Part shown: piece by piece, positions 50,430-58,693 of the stretch
How the letters are laid out: each line of letters starts with the position of its first letter
Position numbering within the stretch: the first letter of the stretch is position 1
Origin: JAJAZB01 sp965249815
GTDB taxonomy: Bacteria > Bacteroidota > Bacteroidia > Cytophagales > Spirosomataceae
Direction of reading: 5' to 3'
Length of the DNA: 64,000 nucleotides
Assembly: GCA_965249815.1 (NCBI GenBank)
Contig: CBDFMV010000003.1
Span: 3,472,001 to 3,536,000, forward strand
Program-made: the position numbers and the translations under genes
The notes under the pieces: generated by a model
Database searches by the model: none
What the model was told of the DNA's origin: nothing
The model's input: the letters and a program-made list of their open reading frames with translations, nothing else

Positions 50430-51569
50430 ATGCCCGCGTCCGAAGCGTACCTGCTCGATGGCCTCCGGCTACCCGTGGGCAAGGCGAACGGGTTGTACAA
50501 AACCGTTCTTCCCGAGCACTTCACGGCGCACCTGCTGCGGGCATTTCGCGAAAAATACCCGGTTCTCGAAACCAGCCTGGATGAAGTGCTGCTCGGCAAC
50601 GCCGTCGGTACGGGCGGCAACATGGCTCGCTACGCGCTGCTGGAGGCCGGTTTTCCCGAAACCATTCCCGCCACCACCCTTGATTTGCAGTGCGGCGCGG
50701 GCCTGCGGGCGCTGGTGGCGGGCGAGGCCCAACTCCGGAGCGGGCAATCCGACTGCCTGCTCGTGGGTGGGCTGGAAAGCGCCAGCCTCGTCCCGCGTCG
50801 CCAGTACCACCCCCGCGACGAGCGATTTACCGACGAAGCGACGTTTTACGAACGCGCCCGGTTTGCCCCGGCCAACCGGGGCGGCGATTTGCTGCAAGCC
50901 GCCGAAAACGCCGCCCGCTCGTACGGAATTTCAAAGGAATCCATGCTGGCCTGGACGGTCGAAAGCCATAGCCGCGCCAATGAAATACTCCGAACGGAAG
51001 CGTTAAGGACCAGCATCGTGCCCTGGGAAGGCACGTGGATTGACCAGCCCATTCGCCCGAAACTGACGCTGGAAAACCTGCGCGCGACCCAAACCGACCG
51101 CCTCATCGACCACACCAACGCCGCCCATCGCCACGACGGCGCGGCCCTGCTGCTGCTGGGCAGCGCGGAGTTTTGCAAAAAAACGGGGAGCGACCCCCAG
51201 TTTCGGGTGGCGGCGTCGGCGCTGGCCGGTGGTTCGCCCGACCTCGCGCCGCTGGGCGTGATTTGGGCGACGGAAAAGTTGCTGGCAAAAACCGGCCTGG
51301 CCATCGGCGCGATTGATTTGTTTGAAGTGAACGAATCGTTCGCCGTCAAACCGCTGGCGTTTCAAAAGCATTGGAGCGTTCCAGCCCAAAAAATCAATAT
51401 TTTTGGGGGAAATTTGGCCTACGGGCACCCGTTCGGAGCGTCCGGCGCGATCAACGCGCTCCACCTGATGCGGGCGCTGGCGTTCACCCACCAACGCCTC
51501 GGTCTGGTGACGGCGGGGGCCGCCGGGGGCCTGGGCGTCGCCGTTTTGATCGAAAACCTGACCGCGTGA
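50430..51569 (+). CDS. Thiolase-like protein lacking the second catalytic cysteine
   Basis: 379 residues with a full thiolase fold. The acylated Cys is present (Cys88 in TTLDLQCGAGLRALVAG), as are NESFAV and the His motif GGNLAYGHPFGASGA. The C-terminal C-x-G-x-G loop reads TAGAAGGLGVAV, with Gly where the proton-shuttling Cys should be. It may bind or move acyl groups or act as a non-canonical condensing enzyme instead of a standard acetyl-CoA acetyltransferase. It overlaps the ligase gene by four bases (GTGA). Confidence 0.82.
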   Translation: MPASEAYLLDGLRLPVGKANGLYKTVLPEHFTAHLLRAFREKYPVLETSLDEVLLGNAVGTGGNMARYALLEAGFPETIPATTLDLQCGAGLRALVAGEAQLRSGQSDCLLVGGLESASLVPRRQYHPRDERFTDEATFYERARFAPANRGGDLLQAAENAARSYGISKESMLAWTVESHSRANEILRTEALRTSIVPWEGTWIDQPIRPKLTLENLRATQTDRLIDHTNAAHRHDGAALLLLGSAEFCKKTGSDPQFRVAASALAGGSPDLAPLGVIWATEKLLAKTGLAIGAIDLFEVNESFAVKPLAFQKHWSVPAQKINIFGGNLAYGHPFGASGAINALHLMRALAFTHQRLGLVTAGAAGGLGVAVLIENLTA

Positions 51570-52912
51570 TTCTTTCCCAGCTTCTCCAGACGGCCCGGCT
51601 TTTTCCCGAAAAAGAAGCCCTCGTTGCCGGTACCTGCCGCCTGACGTACGCGGCGTTGGTGGAGGAAATTTGCCGGCGTGGGGCGCAAATCCGGGCTGTG
51701 GTTCCGGGCAAAACGGTGCTGCTCACCAAACCGGATTCGCTCGAAAACCTGCTCGATTTGCTGGGCGCGATGGCCGTGGGCAAGACGGCGATTTTTGCTT
51801 CCGTCCAACTGCCTACCGACCAGCGCGAGAGCCTTCGCGTCGCGCACAGCGCCGTTGTCCTGGACGATTCGGTTGCCTGGCAAACAGCGTCGGTTCTCCC
51901 GCTTTCTATCGAAGAAATCCGCACTGGCGCGCCCGCAGACCGGTTTCTGGGCGTACTGACTTCCGGCACGGAAGGCACGCCGAAGGTTATTTTCAAAGAT
52001 TACCACTGCTGGGTTTCGGCCTTTCCGCACCAGAGCGCCGTGTTCGGCCTCGGCCCCGACGACCGCCTGCTCGTGCTCGACGCGCTCGCGTATTCGGCCA
52101 ACCTCAACAGCGCGCTGCACCTACTCTGGCAGGGCGGCACGGTGGTGCTCTCGGCGCTGAAATCGGCGGGAAGCTGGGTGCGGCAAATCGAAGAAGAGCG
52201 CATCAGTTCGGTGTTCATGGTGCCGTCGCATTACCGGCTCTGGGCGGGGAAAACCGTTCGGCTACCCGGCGTAAAATCGCTCGTGAGCGCGGGCGAAAAA
52301 CTCGACGCCGTCACGGCCACGGCGCTGAGGACCGCCTGCCCCGCCGCCCGCCTGACCGAGTACTACGGGGCCGCCGAACTGGGGCATGTAAGCTACCACC
52401 AAAACGACGACGTCCTCCGGTTTGGCTACTCGGTGGGCACGGCATTTCCGGGCGTAACCATCCACCTCGACGACCAGAAAATCCGGGTTCAAAGCCCCTA
52501 CGTTTCGCCCGATTTCCGCACTGTGAACTCGGTGCACGACCTCGGCACCTGGGCGGGCGACCGGCTCGTGCTGCTGGGACGCGAGGGGCGGCTGTTCAAC
52601 CGGCGCGGACTGAACGTGTTTGCCGAAGAACTCGAAAACTGCGCCCGGCAACTGCCCTTCGTCGAGGACGTGGCCGTGGTGGGAAAACGCCGCAAAAACG
52701 GTTCCCACGACCTGTATTTAGCCTTCAGTGCCCGTCACCCGCCCGCACCGCTGGTCGATTACGGCCAGGAACTCCGCGCGTTTCTGCTCAACACCCTGCC
52801 CCCGGCCAAGCGCCCCCGCCGCACCGCCGAATTCGCCCACCTGCCCCGCCGCGACAACGGCAAAATCGACTACCCGTCTGTGCTGCGGCTGTTCGGCGAG
52901 GACGACAATTAG
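51566..52912 (+). CDS. AMP-dependent acyl-CoA/acyl-acid ligase
   Basis: 448 residues from a GTG that overlaps the thiolase stop. Adenylate-forming motifs: A3 VLTSGTEGTPKVIFKDY, A5 LTEYYGAAELGHV, A7/A8 DRLVLLGREGRLFNRRGLNV with EELE, and the A10 lysine in RRDNGKIDY. It is shorter than fatty-acyl-CoA ligases and in the size range of MenE/benzoate-type ligases. It should activate a carboxylic acid as AMP ester and then thioester, feeding the thiolase-like and hydratase partners. The acid is unknown. A longer frame upstream lies inside the thiolase gene and is rejected. Confidence 0.88.
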   Translation: MILSQLLQTARLFPEKEALVAGTCRLTYAALVEEICRRGAQIRAVVPGKTVLLTKPDSLENLLDLLGAMAVGKTAIFASVQLPTDQRESLRVAHSAVVLDDSVAWQTASVLPLSIEEIRTGAPADRFLGVLTSGTEGTPKVIFKDYHCWVSAFPHQSAVFGLGPDDRLLVLDALAYSANLNSALHLLWQGGTVVLSALKSAGSWVRQIEEERISSVFMVPSHYRLWAGKTVRLPGVKSLVSAGEKLDAVTATALRTACPAARLTEYYGAAELGHVSYHQNDDVLRFGYSVGTAFPGVTIHLDDQKIRVQSPYVSPDFRTVNSVHDLGTWAGDRLVLLGREGRLFNRRGLNVFAEELENCARQLPFVEDVAVVGKRRKNGSHDLYLAFSARHPPAPLVDYGQELRAFLLNTLPPAKRPRRTAEFAHLPRRDNGKIDYPSVLRLFGEDDN

Positions 52913-52943
52913 ACCTAACAGGTTTTAAAAACCTGTTAGGTCT
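52911..52943. terminator. Palindromic terminator after the ligase gene
   Basis: 16-bp perfect arms AGACCTAACAGGTTTT / AAAACCTGTTAGGTCT (52911-52926 and 52928-52943) with a single central base; the left arm includes the ligase stop codon. Palindromes of this form recur in Bacteroidota genomes. Confidence 0.85.
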
Positions 52944-52983
52944 CGTCGGGTGATTTCACTTCCCAGGTTTCTACCCATCACGA

Positions 52984-53007
52984 CCCCACCCGTTCCGGCG
53001 GGTGGGG
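52984..53007. terminator. Short G/C-rich hairpin before the TonB receptor gene
   Basis: CCCCACCCG (52984-52992) pairs with CGGGTGGGG (52999-53007), then a T-rich stretch. Either a second terminator or a leader hairpin of the receptor at 53036. Confidence 0.6.
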
Positions 53008-53035
53008 CGTGTTTTCATTCCCAACCTTCTGATTG

Positions 53036-54952
53036 ATGCAACGGTTACTTCTCCTTCTTTTTTTCGTCTTCCCCTTCGCCGCCTACGCCCAGGACACCAC
53101 CGCCACCAACCTCGCCGAAGTGACGGTGACGGCCAATTTTCAGCAAACCGACCTGCGCCAGACGGCCCGCAACGTGACCGTCATCACGGCCCGCGACATT
53201 GAAAAAGCGCCGGTAAAAACCCTCGACGGCATTTTGCAGTACGCCCTCAACGTGGACGTCCGCTCCCGCGCGCCGCTCGGCGTTCAGGCCGACATCAGCA
53301 TCCGGGGCGGGCACTTCGATCAAACCCTGATTCTGCTCGATGGCGTGAAACTCAACGACCCCCAAACCGGCCACCACACGCTCAATTTGCCCGTTCCGGT
53401 CGACCTGATTGAGAAAATAGAGGTGCTCCAGGGCGGCGATTCGCGGGTGTTCGGGCCGAGTGCGTTTTCGGGCGTTATCAACATTTTGACGAAGAAAAAC
53501 CTGCCCAGTCAGGTGCGGCTGGGCGCGGCGGGTGGGCAGTTTGGGCTGGTGCAGGGCAACCTCGGCCTGGTACACACCACCCGCTCGACGAACACGCTGC
53601 TGGCCGCCGAGGGCCTGCGCAGCGACGGGTTTGCGCCCAACACGGCCTTCAAACGCCAGAATTATTACGCCCGCACGGCCCTGACGGGGAAAAACACGAC
53701 GCTGTCGCTGCAGGGCGGCTGGCTCGACAACCGCTTCGGGGCCTCGAATTTCTACCACCCGAAATTTTACAACCAGTACGAAGCGGTGAAATCGCGGTTT
53801 GTGGTGGCGCAGGCGAGCCAAACGCTCGGCAACCGGCTTTTTTCAACCCTGACCGCCTCGTGGCGGCGGCACAACGATGTGTACGATTTTGACAACTACC
53901 GGGAAACCAAACCGAATTCGGTGAATTACCATCGCACGGACGTTTGGGACGTGGAAGGACGCAACCGGTACGTCAACGCGCTGGGTGTCACGTCGTTCGG
54001 GGCCGAGTGGCGGCGCGAAAGCATCATCAGCAACCGGCTGGGCGACGCGCTCGCCAACCCGAAGGCGGTCGTGGGGGCGGATGGGCTGTTTTACACGAAT
54101 GGCAAAGACCGTGACAACGTCAATTTTTACGCCGAACACCAGAAACGCTGGCGCAGCCTGACGGTGGTGGCCGGGACGCTCGTCAACGTCAACTCGGAGT
54201 TTGGCACCGACTGGTTTCCGGGCCTCGACGTCGCCTACGCCCTCAGCGACCGCGCCACGGTGTACGCCAGCCTGAACCGTTCGCTGCGCTACCCGACGTT
54301 CACGGAAATGTACCTCACCTCTTCGACCGTCGTGGCCGACCCGAATATTTTACCCGAAAAAGCCTGGAGTTACGAACTGGGCACGAAGCGGTTCACGGCG
54401 GTGACCACCGCCACGGTGGCCGTTTTTTACCGGCAAACCGGCACGGCCATCGACAAAATCAAGCGCCCCGACCAGCCCATTCCGCGGATGGAAAACATCC
54501 ATAACCTCGGCACGGTGGGCCTGGAACTTTCGTACGCGCTGAACGTAGCGCGGCTGTTTTCCAACGAAAATAATTGGCTTCAAAGGCTGACCGTCAACTA
54601 CGCGTACCTGCACGCTGACCAGAAGCAGGCGGGGTTTCAATCGTTTTACACGCTCAACTACCTCCGGCACAAGCTCAGCGCCGGGGCCAGTTTCCGGCTC
54701 GCCCGAACCCTGAGCCTCGACGCGTGGTACACCTTCAAGCAGCGCGAGGGCGAGTACCAGTGGGACGCCGCCACGCCGCCCGTGGCCTACGCCGCCATTC
54801 ACCTGGTGGACGTGCGGTTGTCGTACACGCGCCCGATGACCCGGTTTTTCCTCGACGTGACCAATGCGCTGAACCAGTCGTACTACGAACACGGCTTTGT
54901 GCAGCAGCCGGGTCGCTGGGTGTCGGCGGGGGTGGGGCTGGTGGTGCGGTAG
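53036..54952 (+). CDS. TonB-dependent outer-membrane receptor (BtuB-like size)
   Basis: 638 residues: signal peptide (LLLLLFFVFPFAAYAQ), a short region with NLAEVTVTAN as possible TonB box, a plug domain (TARDIEKAPVKTLDGILQY, SIRGGHFDQTLILLDGVKLN, GDSRVFGPSAFSGVINILTK) and a barrel ending VSAGVGLVVR. It has no carboxypeptidase-regulatory extension, unlike SusC proteins, so a siderophore, cobalamin-like or other small ligand is more likely. No ligand-specific partner gene is adjacent. The final Arg is slightly unusual for an outer-membrane barrel. Confidence 0.92.
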   Translation: MQRLLLLLFFVFPFAAYAQDTTATNLAEVTVTANFQQTDLRQTARNVTVITARDIEKAPVKTLDGILQYALNVDVRSRAPLGVQADISIRGGHFDQTLILLDGVKLNDPQTGHHTLNLPVPVDLIEKIEVLQGGDSRVFGPSAFSGVINILTKKNLPSQVRLGAAGGQFGLVQGNLGLVHTTRSTNTLLAAEGLRSDGFAPNTAFKRQNYYARTALTGKNTTLSLQGGWLDNRFGASNFYHPKFYNQYEAVKSRFVVAQASQTLGNRLFSTLTASWRRHNDVYDFDNYRETKPNSVNYHRTDVWDVEGRNRYVNALGVTSFGAEWRRESIISNRLGDALANPKAVVGADGLFYTNGKDRDNVNFYAEHQKRWRSLTVVAGTLVNVNSEFGTDWFPGLDVAYALSDRATVYASLNRSLRYPTFTEMYLTSSTVVADPNILPEKAWSYELGTKRFTAVTTATVAVFYRQTGTAIDKIKRPDQPIPRMENIHNLGTVGLELSYALNVARLFSNENNWLQRLTVNYAYLHADQKQAGFQSFYTLNYLRHKLSAGASFRLARTLSLDAWYTFKQREGEYQWDAATPPVAYAAIHLVDVRLSYTRPMTRFFLDVTNALNQSYYEHGFVQQPGRWVSAGVGLVVR

Positions 54953-54957
54953 GGTGC

Positions 54958-55015
54958 GGTTTAAGGTTTAACGTTTAAGGTTGTTCTCAGAACCTTAAAC
55001 GTTAAACCTTAAACC
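54958..55015. terminator. Heptamer palindrome between convergent receptor genes
   Basis: 25-bp perfect arms (54958-54982 and 54991-55015), loop 8 bases. The left arm reads GGTTTAA, GGTTTAA, CGTTTAA, GGTT in steps of seven, and the right arm AACCTTA, AACGTTA, AACCTTA, AACC. It combines a heptamer array with a likely two-way terminator. Confidence 0.85.
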
Positions 55016-55026
55016 TTAAACATCGC

Positions 55027-57621
55027 TTACCTCGGTCGTCCGCCTGCGGGGGAGGCCGCCGGTTGCCCGCCGCCGGTGCCGCCGCCATCGCCCTCGCTTT
55101 TCACGTCGTCGTTGTTGACGGATTTGGCTTTTTTGCGCGGGGCGTCCATCGTCATTTTGCCAAGTTTGTAACTGAACGTCAGGCGGATGCCCCGGTTGTA
55201 AAGGTACACGTCGTTGACCTGGCTGAACTGCGGCGAGGTCAGTTCGGTGTGAATCCTGAACCGCTGGCTGAGAAAGTTTTCCGCCGCGAGGCCCACGCTG
55301 CCTTTTTTGTTTTTGAAATCCTTTTTCACGCCCAGCGAGTAAAATCCGAACCCGCCCTGCTTGCCTTGCAACTGCACCTGGTTGCCTTGCAGGAACCCGA
55401 AGCCCTGCGCGCCCCAGCCGTTTTTGAACTGCGCCGAGGCGAACATGCCGCCGCTGGGGTTCAGGCCCGAGTTGGTGACCGTTTCCGACGTGCCGTTCAA
55501 CGCGGTGGCCTGGCCACGCAGGCTGCTGTAAAACACGTTCAGAAACAGGCCAATGTTGATTTTTGAGGTCACGGCCACGTTGCCAAAAATATTGGTGCCG
55601 AAGGCGTGCTGGGTGCCGATGTTCTGGTAGGTGCTCACGATGGCCCCGGCGAGCGTGTCGGAAGCCCGACGCACCTGCGTGATGGCGTTGTTGGTGAAAC
55701 GCCCAAAAAACGAGGCGTTGATGAACGTTTTCTTGATGGTTTTGCTCAGCGTCAGCTCGTAATTGTTGGTCAGTTCGGGCCGCAGGCTGGGGTTGCCCAC
55801 GGTGATGTTCTGCGGGTTGGCGGCGTTGAAGTTGGGGTTCAATTGCTGGATGCCCGGCCGCTGAATCCGCCGGTTGTAGGCCAGTTTCACCGTCGTGCCC
55901 TTGAAGGTTTTCGAGGCGTTGAGGCTCGGTACCAGCACGCCGTAGTCGCCCAGACCGAGCACGCCGCCCTCGCGGGTGCTGGCGTCGATGAAGGTGTGCT
56001 CGTAACGCAGCCCGCCTTTGAAGGTGTACCTTTTTTTGGTCGTGTACGTGTACGAACTGTACCCGGCGGCGATGTTCTGGTGGTAGAGTAGCGCGCCCGA
56101 CGGCCGGTTGAGTTCGGGGGTGAATTCGCCCGTCGGCCCGGCCAGCAGGTAGCGGTAGTCGCTGTTGACCTGCCGAAAAATGCCTTTCCCGCCGAATTCG
56201 AGCTGTTGGTTTTTCTTGATCGGCGTCTGGTAATCGGTCTGGAGCGTGAATTCCTGGTTTACGTTTTCGTTGAGGTTCCGCTGGCGACCCGTCAGTGTGC
56301 CGGGTTTGCCCATCAGGTCGGCGTCGAAGTTGTTGGTCAAATCGGTGCGGCTGTAGAGCGTCGAAATGCTCCATTCCTGCTGGGGTTTGAAGGTGTGCAG
56401 GTAGTCCACGTTCATATCCACCGTGCCCGACAGGTTTTTCGTGTCCACGTTCCGGTTGGCGGTTGGCCCGGCGGTGCCGTTGGTAAAGAGTTGGGTCATC
56501 AGGTCCTGCTGGTTGAGCATGTTGCGTACGCCGTAGCGGACGCCCGCCGTCAGGCTCTGGTTCTTGGCCAAATCGTAGTCGAAGCCCAGGTTGTATTGCC
56601 CAAATAGCCCCTTACTGTGGCCGTCGCCGGTCTGGCGGGTCAGGATGGCGTTGGTGTTGATCACGCTCGTCTGGTCGAGAAACGTCTTGGTGATGGTGTT
56701 GTACCAGGCCCGGCCGAACCCACCCAGGTTGAAACCTGCCTTGCCTTTCCGGTAGCCGCCGTTGAGCGAAAGGCTCGACCCCCGGTTGCCCACGCCGGCG
56801 TCCACGTTGAGGTTCAGGCCCTGCAAACTGTTCTTTTTGGTGATGATGTTGATGATGCCCCCCGAGCCTTCGGCGTCGTACTTGGCCGAAGGACTGGTGA
56901 TGACCTCCACCGACTTGATCTGGTCGGCGGGAATCTGCTTGAGGGCGTCGGCCACGCTCTGGGCGATGATGGTGGAGGGCTTGTTGTTGATGAGCACCCG
57001 GATGTTGCTGCTCCCGCGCAGGGTTACGTTGCCGTCGAGGTCCACGGTGAGCAAGGGAACTTTCCGCAGAATGTCGGTGGCGTCGCCGCCTTTGGCCGCG
57101 ATGTCTTTTTCGGCGTTGTACACCAGCCGGTCCACCTTTTCTTCGATCATCGCGGCCTGGCCGGTGACCGTCACTTCATCGAGGGTTTTCACGTTGGGCG
57201 ACAGTTTGATGACGCCCATGTCGAGTTCCTGGCCTTTGGTCAGGGTCAGGTTGTCGAGTGTTTTGGTCGAAAATCCGATGAACGTCAGCAGGAGTTTGTA
57301 CTCACCTGGCACCAGTTTGCTGAGGGTGAATTTGCCTTTGTCGTCGGCGACGGCACCATCCACGGCCTTTCCAGTGGTTTTGTTGTACAGCGCCACGCTG
57401 GCGAATTCGATGGCTTTCGTCAGGGCCGAATCCACGACGTAGCCGGTGATTCTGGCATTGCCTTTCGGGGTCTGGTCGCCCGCCGTGCCGGGCAAGGCTT
57501 TGGCCGGGGCCGCGCCACCCATGCCGGGAAACTGAGCAAAACTGAGTGTTGCGCTGCTCAGCCCCAGGCCGAGCACGAGTAAAGCGCGTTTGAGTAAGGG
57601 AGGGTAGAAAGACGAGTTCAT
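55027..57621 (-). CDS. Outer-membrane TonB-receptor-like protein with carboxypeptidase-regulatory domain (OMP_b-brl_3 type)
   Basis: 864 residues: signal peptide ending SFAQ, a Gly/Ala/Pro-rich spacer, a CarboxypepD_reg-like domain (residues about 55-145; ITGYVVDSALTKAIEFASVA), a plug (ILRKVPLLTVDLDGNVTLRG, SVEVITSPSAKYDAEGSGGI) and a large barrel of the outer_membrane_beta-barrel-3 type. The C-terminus carries a Gly/Asp/Ser-rich tail after the last strand (FSYKLGKM). Probably imports or binds an unknown large ligand. TACTTTTG (57645-57652, minus) is an exact promoter element 23 bases before the ATG. The region from 57622 to 57836 holds no other gene I can support. Confidence 0.9.
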   Translation of the reverse strand: MNSSFYPPLLKRALLVLGLGLSSATLSFAQFPGMGGAAPAKALPGTAGDQTPKGNARITGYVVDSALTKAIEFASVALYNKTTGKAVDGAVADDKGKFTLSKLVPGEYKLLLTFIGFSTKTLDNLTLTKGQELDMGVIKLSPNVKTLDEVTVTGQAAMIEEKVDRLVYNAEKDIAAKGGDATDILRKVPLLTVDLDGNVTLRGSSNIRVLINNKPSTIIAQSVADALKQIPADQIKSVEVITSPSAKYDAEGSGGIINIITKKNSLQGLNLNVDAGVGNRGSSLSLNGGYRKGKAGFNLGGFGRAWYNTITKTFLDQTSVINTNAILTRQTGDGHSKGLFGQYNLGFDYDLAKNQSLTAGVRYGVRNMLNQQDLMTQLFTNGTAGPTANRNVDTKNLSGTVDMNVDYLHTFKPQQEWSISTLYSRTDLTNNFDADLMGKPGTLTGRQRNLNENVNQEFTLQTDYQTPIKKNQQLEFGGKGIFRQVNSDYRYLLAGPTGEFTPELNRPSGALLYHQNIAAGYSSYTYTTKKRYTFKGGLRYEHTFIDASTREGGVLGLGDYGVLVPSLNASKTFKGTTVKLAYNRRIQRPGIQQLNPNFNAANPQNITVGNPSLRPELTNNYELTLSKTIKKTFINASFFGRFTNNAITQVRRASDTLAGAIVSTYQNIGTQHAFGTNIFGNVAVTSKINIGLFLNVFYSSLRGQATALNGTSETVTNSGLNPSGGMFASAQFKNGWGAQGFGFLQGNQVQLQGKQGGFGFYSLGVKKDFKNKKGSVGLAAENFLSQRFRIHTELTSPQFSQVNDVYLYNRGIRLTFSYKLGKMTMDAPRKKAKSVNNDDVKSEGDGGGTGGGQPAASPAGGRPR

Positions 57622-57644
57622 GGATGTTGATTAAGGAAACGCTT

Positions 57645-57652
57645 CAAAAGTA
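57645..57652 (-). promoter_or_regulatory. TAnnTTTG promoter element of the receptor gene at 57621
   Basis: TACTTTTG on the minus strand, an exact match, 23 bases upstream of the ATG. Confidence 0.55.
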
Positions 57653-57836
57653 GCCCGGTGCGCGTCCGCCCGAAAACGAATGCGGATGAACGTCCTTTTT
57701 AAGCGGATGAACTCACGGCAGGAGGGGGGAAGCGTGAAAGCGTTCGGGTAACCGGCGGAAGTTGACCGCCGTCGGTGCTTCCCAGCGTCGGAGAGGCGAA
57801 GGCACGACCGCCGGGTTTGTCCCGAAGAAAAACAAA

Positions 57837-57866
57837 AAGCGGTCACAACGAAGGTTGTAACCGCTT
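57837..57866 (-). terminator. Rho-independent terminator of tRNA-Ala
   Basis: Minus-strand AAGCGGT..ACAAC hairpin (57837-57849 with 57854-57866, one mismatch) with a CTTC loop followed by a T-run, 7 bases after the tRNA 3' end. Confidence 0.85.
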
Positions 57867-57873
57867 TCAGCGT

Positions 57874-57946
<73 letters not shown>

Positions 57947-57983
57947 GGATGTTTTCGTACGACTTTTCCCGCGTTCGGGAGTG

Positions 57984-58013
57984 CAAAAGTAGCCGCCGAA
58001 CGTGGTTTGTCAA
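57984..58013 (-). promoter_or_regulatory. Promoter of tRNA-Ala
   Basis: On the minus strand TTG (58013-58011, within TTGACAAA), 19 bases, then TACTTTTG (57991-57984): a full match to the Bacteroidota promoter, the best in the window. The start of transcription would be about 30 bases before the tRNA. Confidence 0.8.
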
Positions 58014-58029
58014 GCCTGCGGCCAAAAAT

Positions 58030-58491
58030 TTATTTCTCGCGGGTGAACACGATGTAATCCGTTACCGGCATCACGGGCACCAATTGCCGGCTGCGGAGTT
58101 CTTCCACAATCTGCCCCCGGTGGTAGGTGTCGTGGTTGACGAGGTGCGCCAGGATGTCGCGAACCGGCGTGGTGTATTCCTCACCTTTGGTGTTGCGGTA
58201 GGTCACGGGTTGGTTGAAATCATCGTCGGTCAGGCCGGTTAACACCGACGTCCAGCCACGAACCAACTGCCGGTGCATCTGGGCGCATTCCATGAGGTCG
58301 TGGCGTTCCCAGAGTGGAATGTATTTGTTTTCGAGGCGCACGCGGCTTAACCAGGTTTGCTGAGCGGCCAAAATGTGCGAAAACAAGTCGAGGCAACGGG
58401 CGTCGGCGTAGCGGGGTTGTTCGAGGGCGTCGAGAATGCGCTCGTTGGCCCAGCTTTCGTAAGCAAACAGGTTCAGAAAGTACTCTTTCAT
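58030..58491 (-). CDS. DinB-family protein
   Basis: 153 residues forming the four-helix DinB/YfiT fold: NLFAYESWANERILDALEQP, FSHILAAQQTWLSRV and LAHLVNHDTYHRGQIVEELR, which keep His residues placed to bind a divalent metal. DinB-like proteins are thought to act as metal-dependent thiol transferases or in stress responses; the function here is unknown. It ends 17 bases beyond the tRNA promoter. Divergent from the peroxiredoxin gene. Confidence 0.85.
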   Translation of the reverse strand: MKEYFLNLFAYESWANERILDALEQPRYADARCLDLFSHILAAQQTWLSRVRLENKYIPLWERHDLMECAQMHRQLVRGWTSVLTGLTDDDFNQPVTYRNTKGEEYTTPVRDILAHLVNHDTYHRGQIVEELRSRQLVPVMPVTDYIVFTREK

Positions 58492-58581
58492 GCCGCAGGG
58501 AACAGAGGAGGAGCCGAGGTCGCAAAAAACGTTGATTTTTCCGAAAAAAGAGCCGAAGTTTGACCGGAAAATTAACCTACT

Positions 58582-58602
58582 GAACGAATAGGGTATTCGT
58601 TC
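58582..58602. promoter_or_regulatory. Perfect palindrome in the DinB-peroxiredoxin divergent region
   Basis: GAACGAATA (58582-58590), GGG, TATTCGTTC (58594-58602). Operator-like size and symmetry, 92 bases before the peroxiredoxin ATG. The rest of the 58492-58693 gap shows no gene. Confidence 0.35.
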
Positions 58603-58693
58603 CGGTTACGCAGTCAATTGGGAAACCGTTGGGAAGCTGACTCCCGGGGAAGTTCCAAAAAACTTAAATATCAACCCTCAATTCTTTTCTAAC

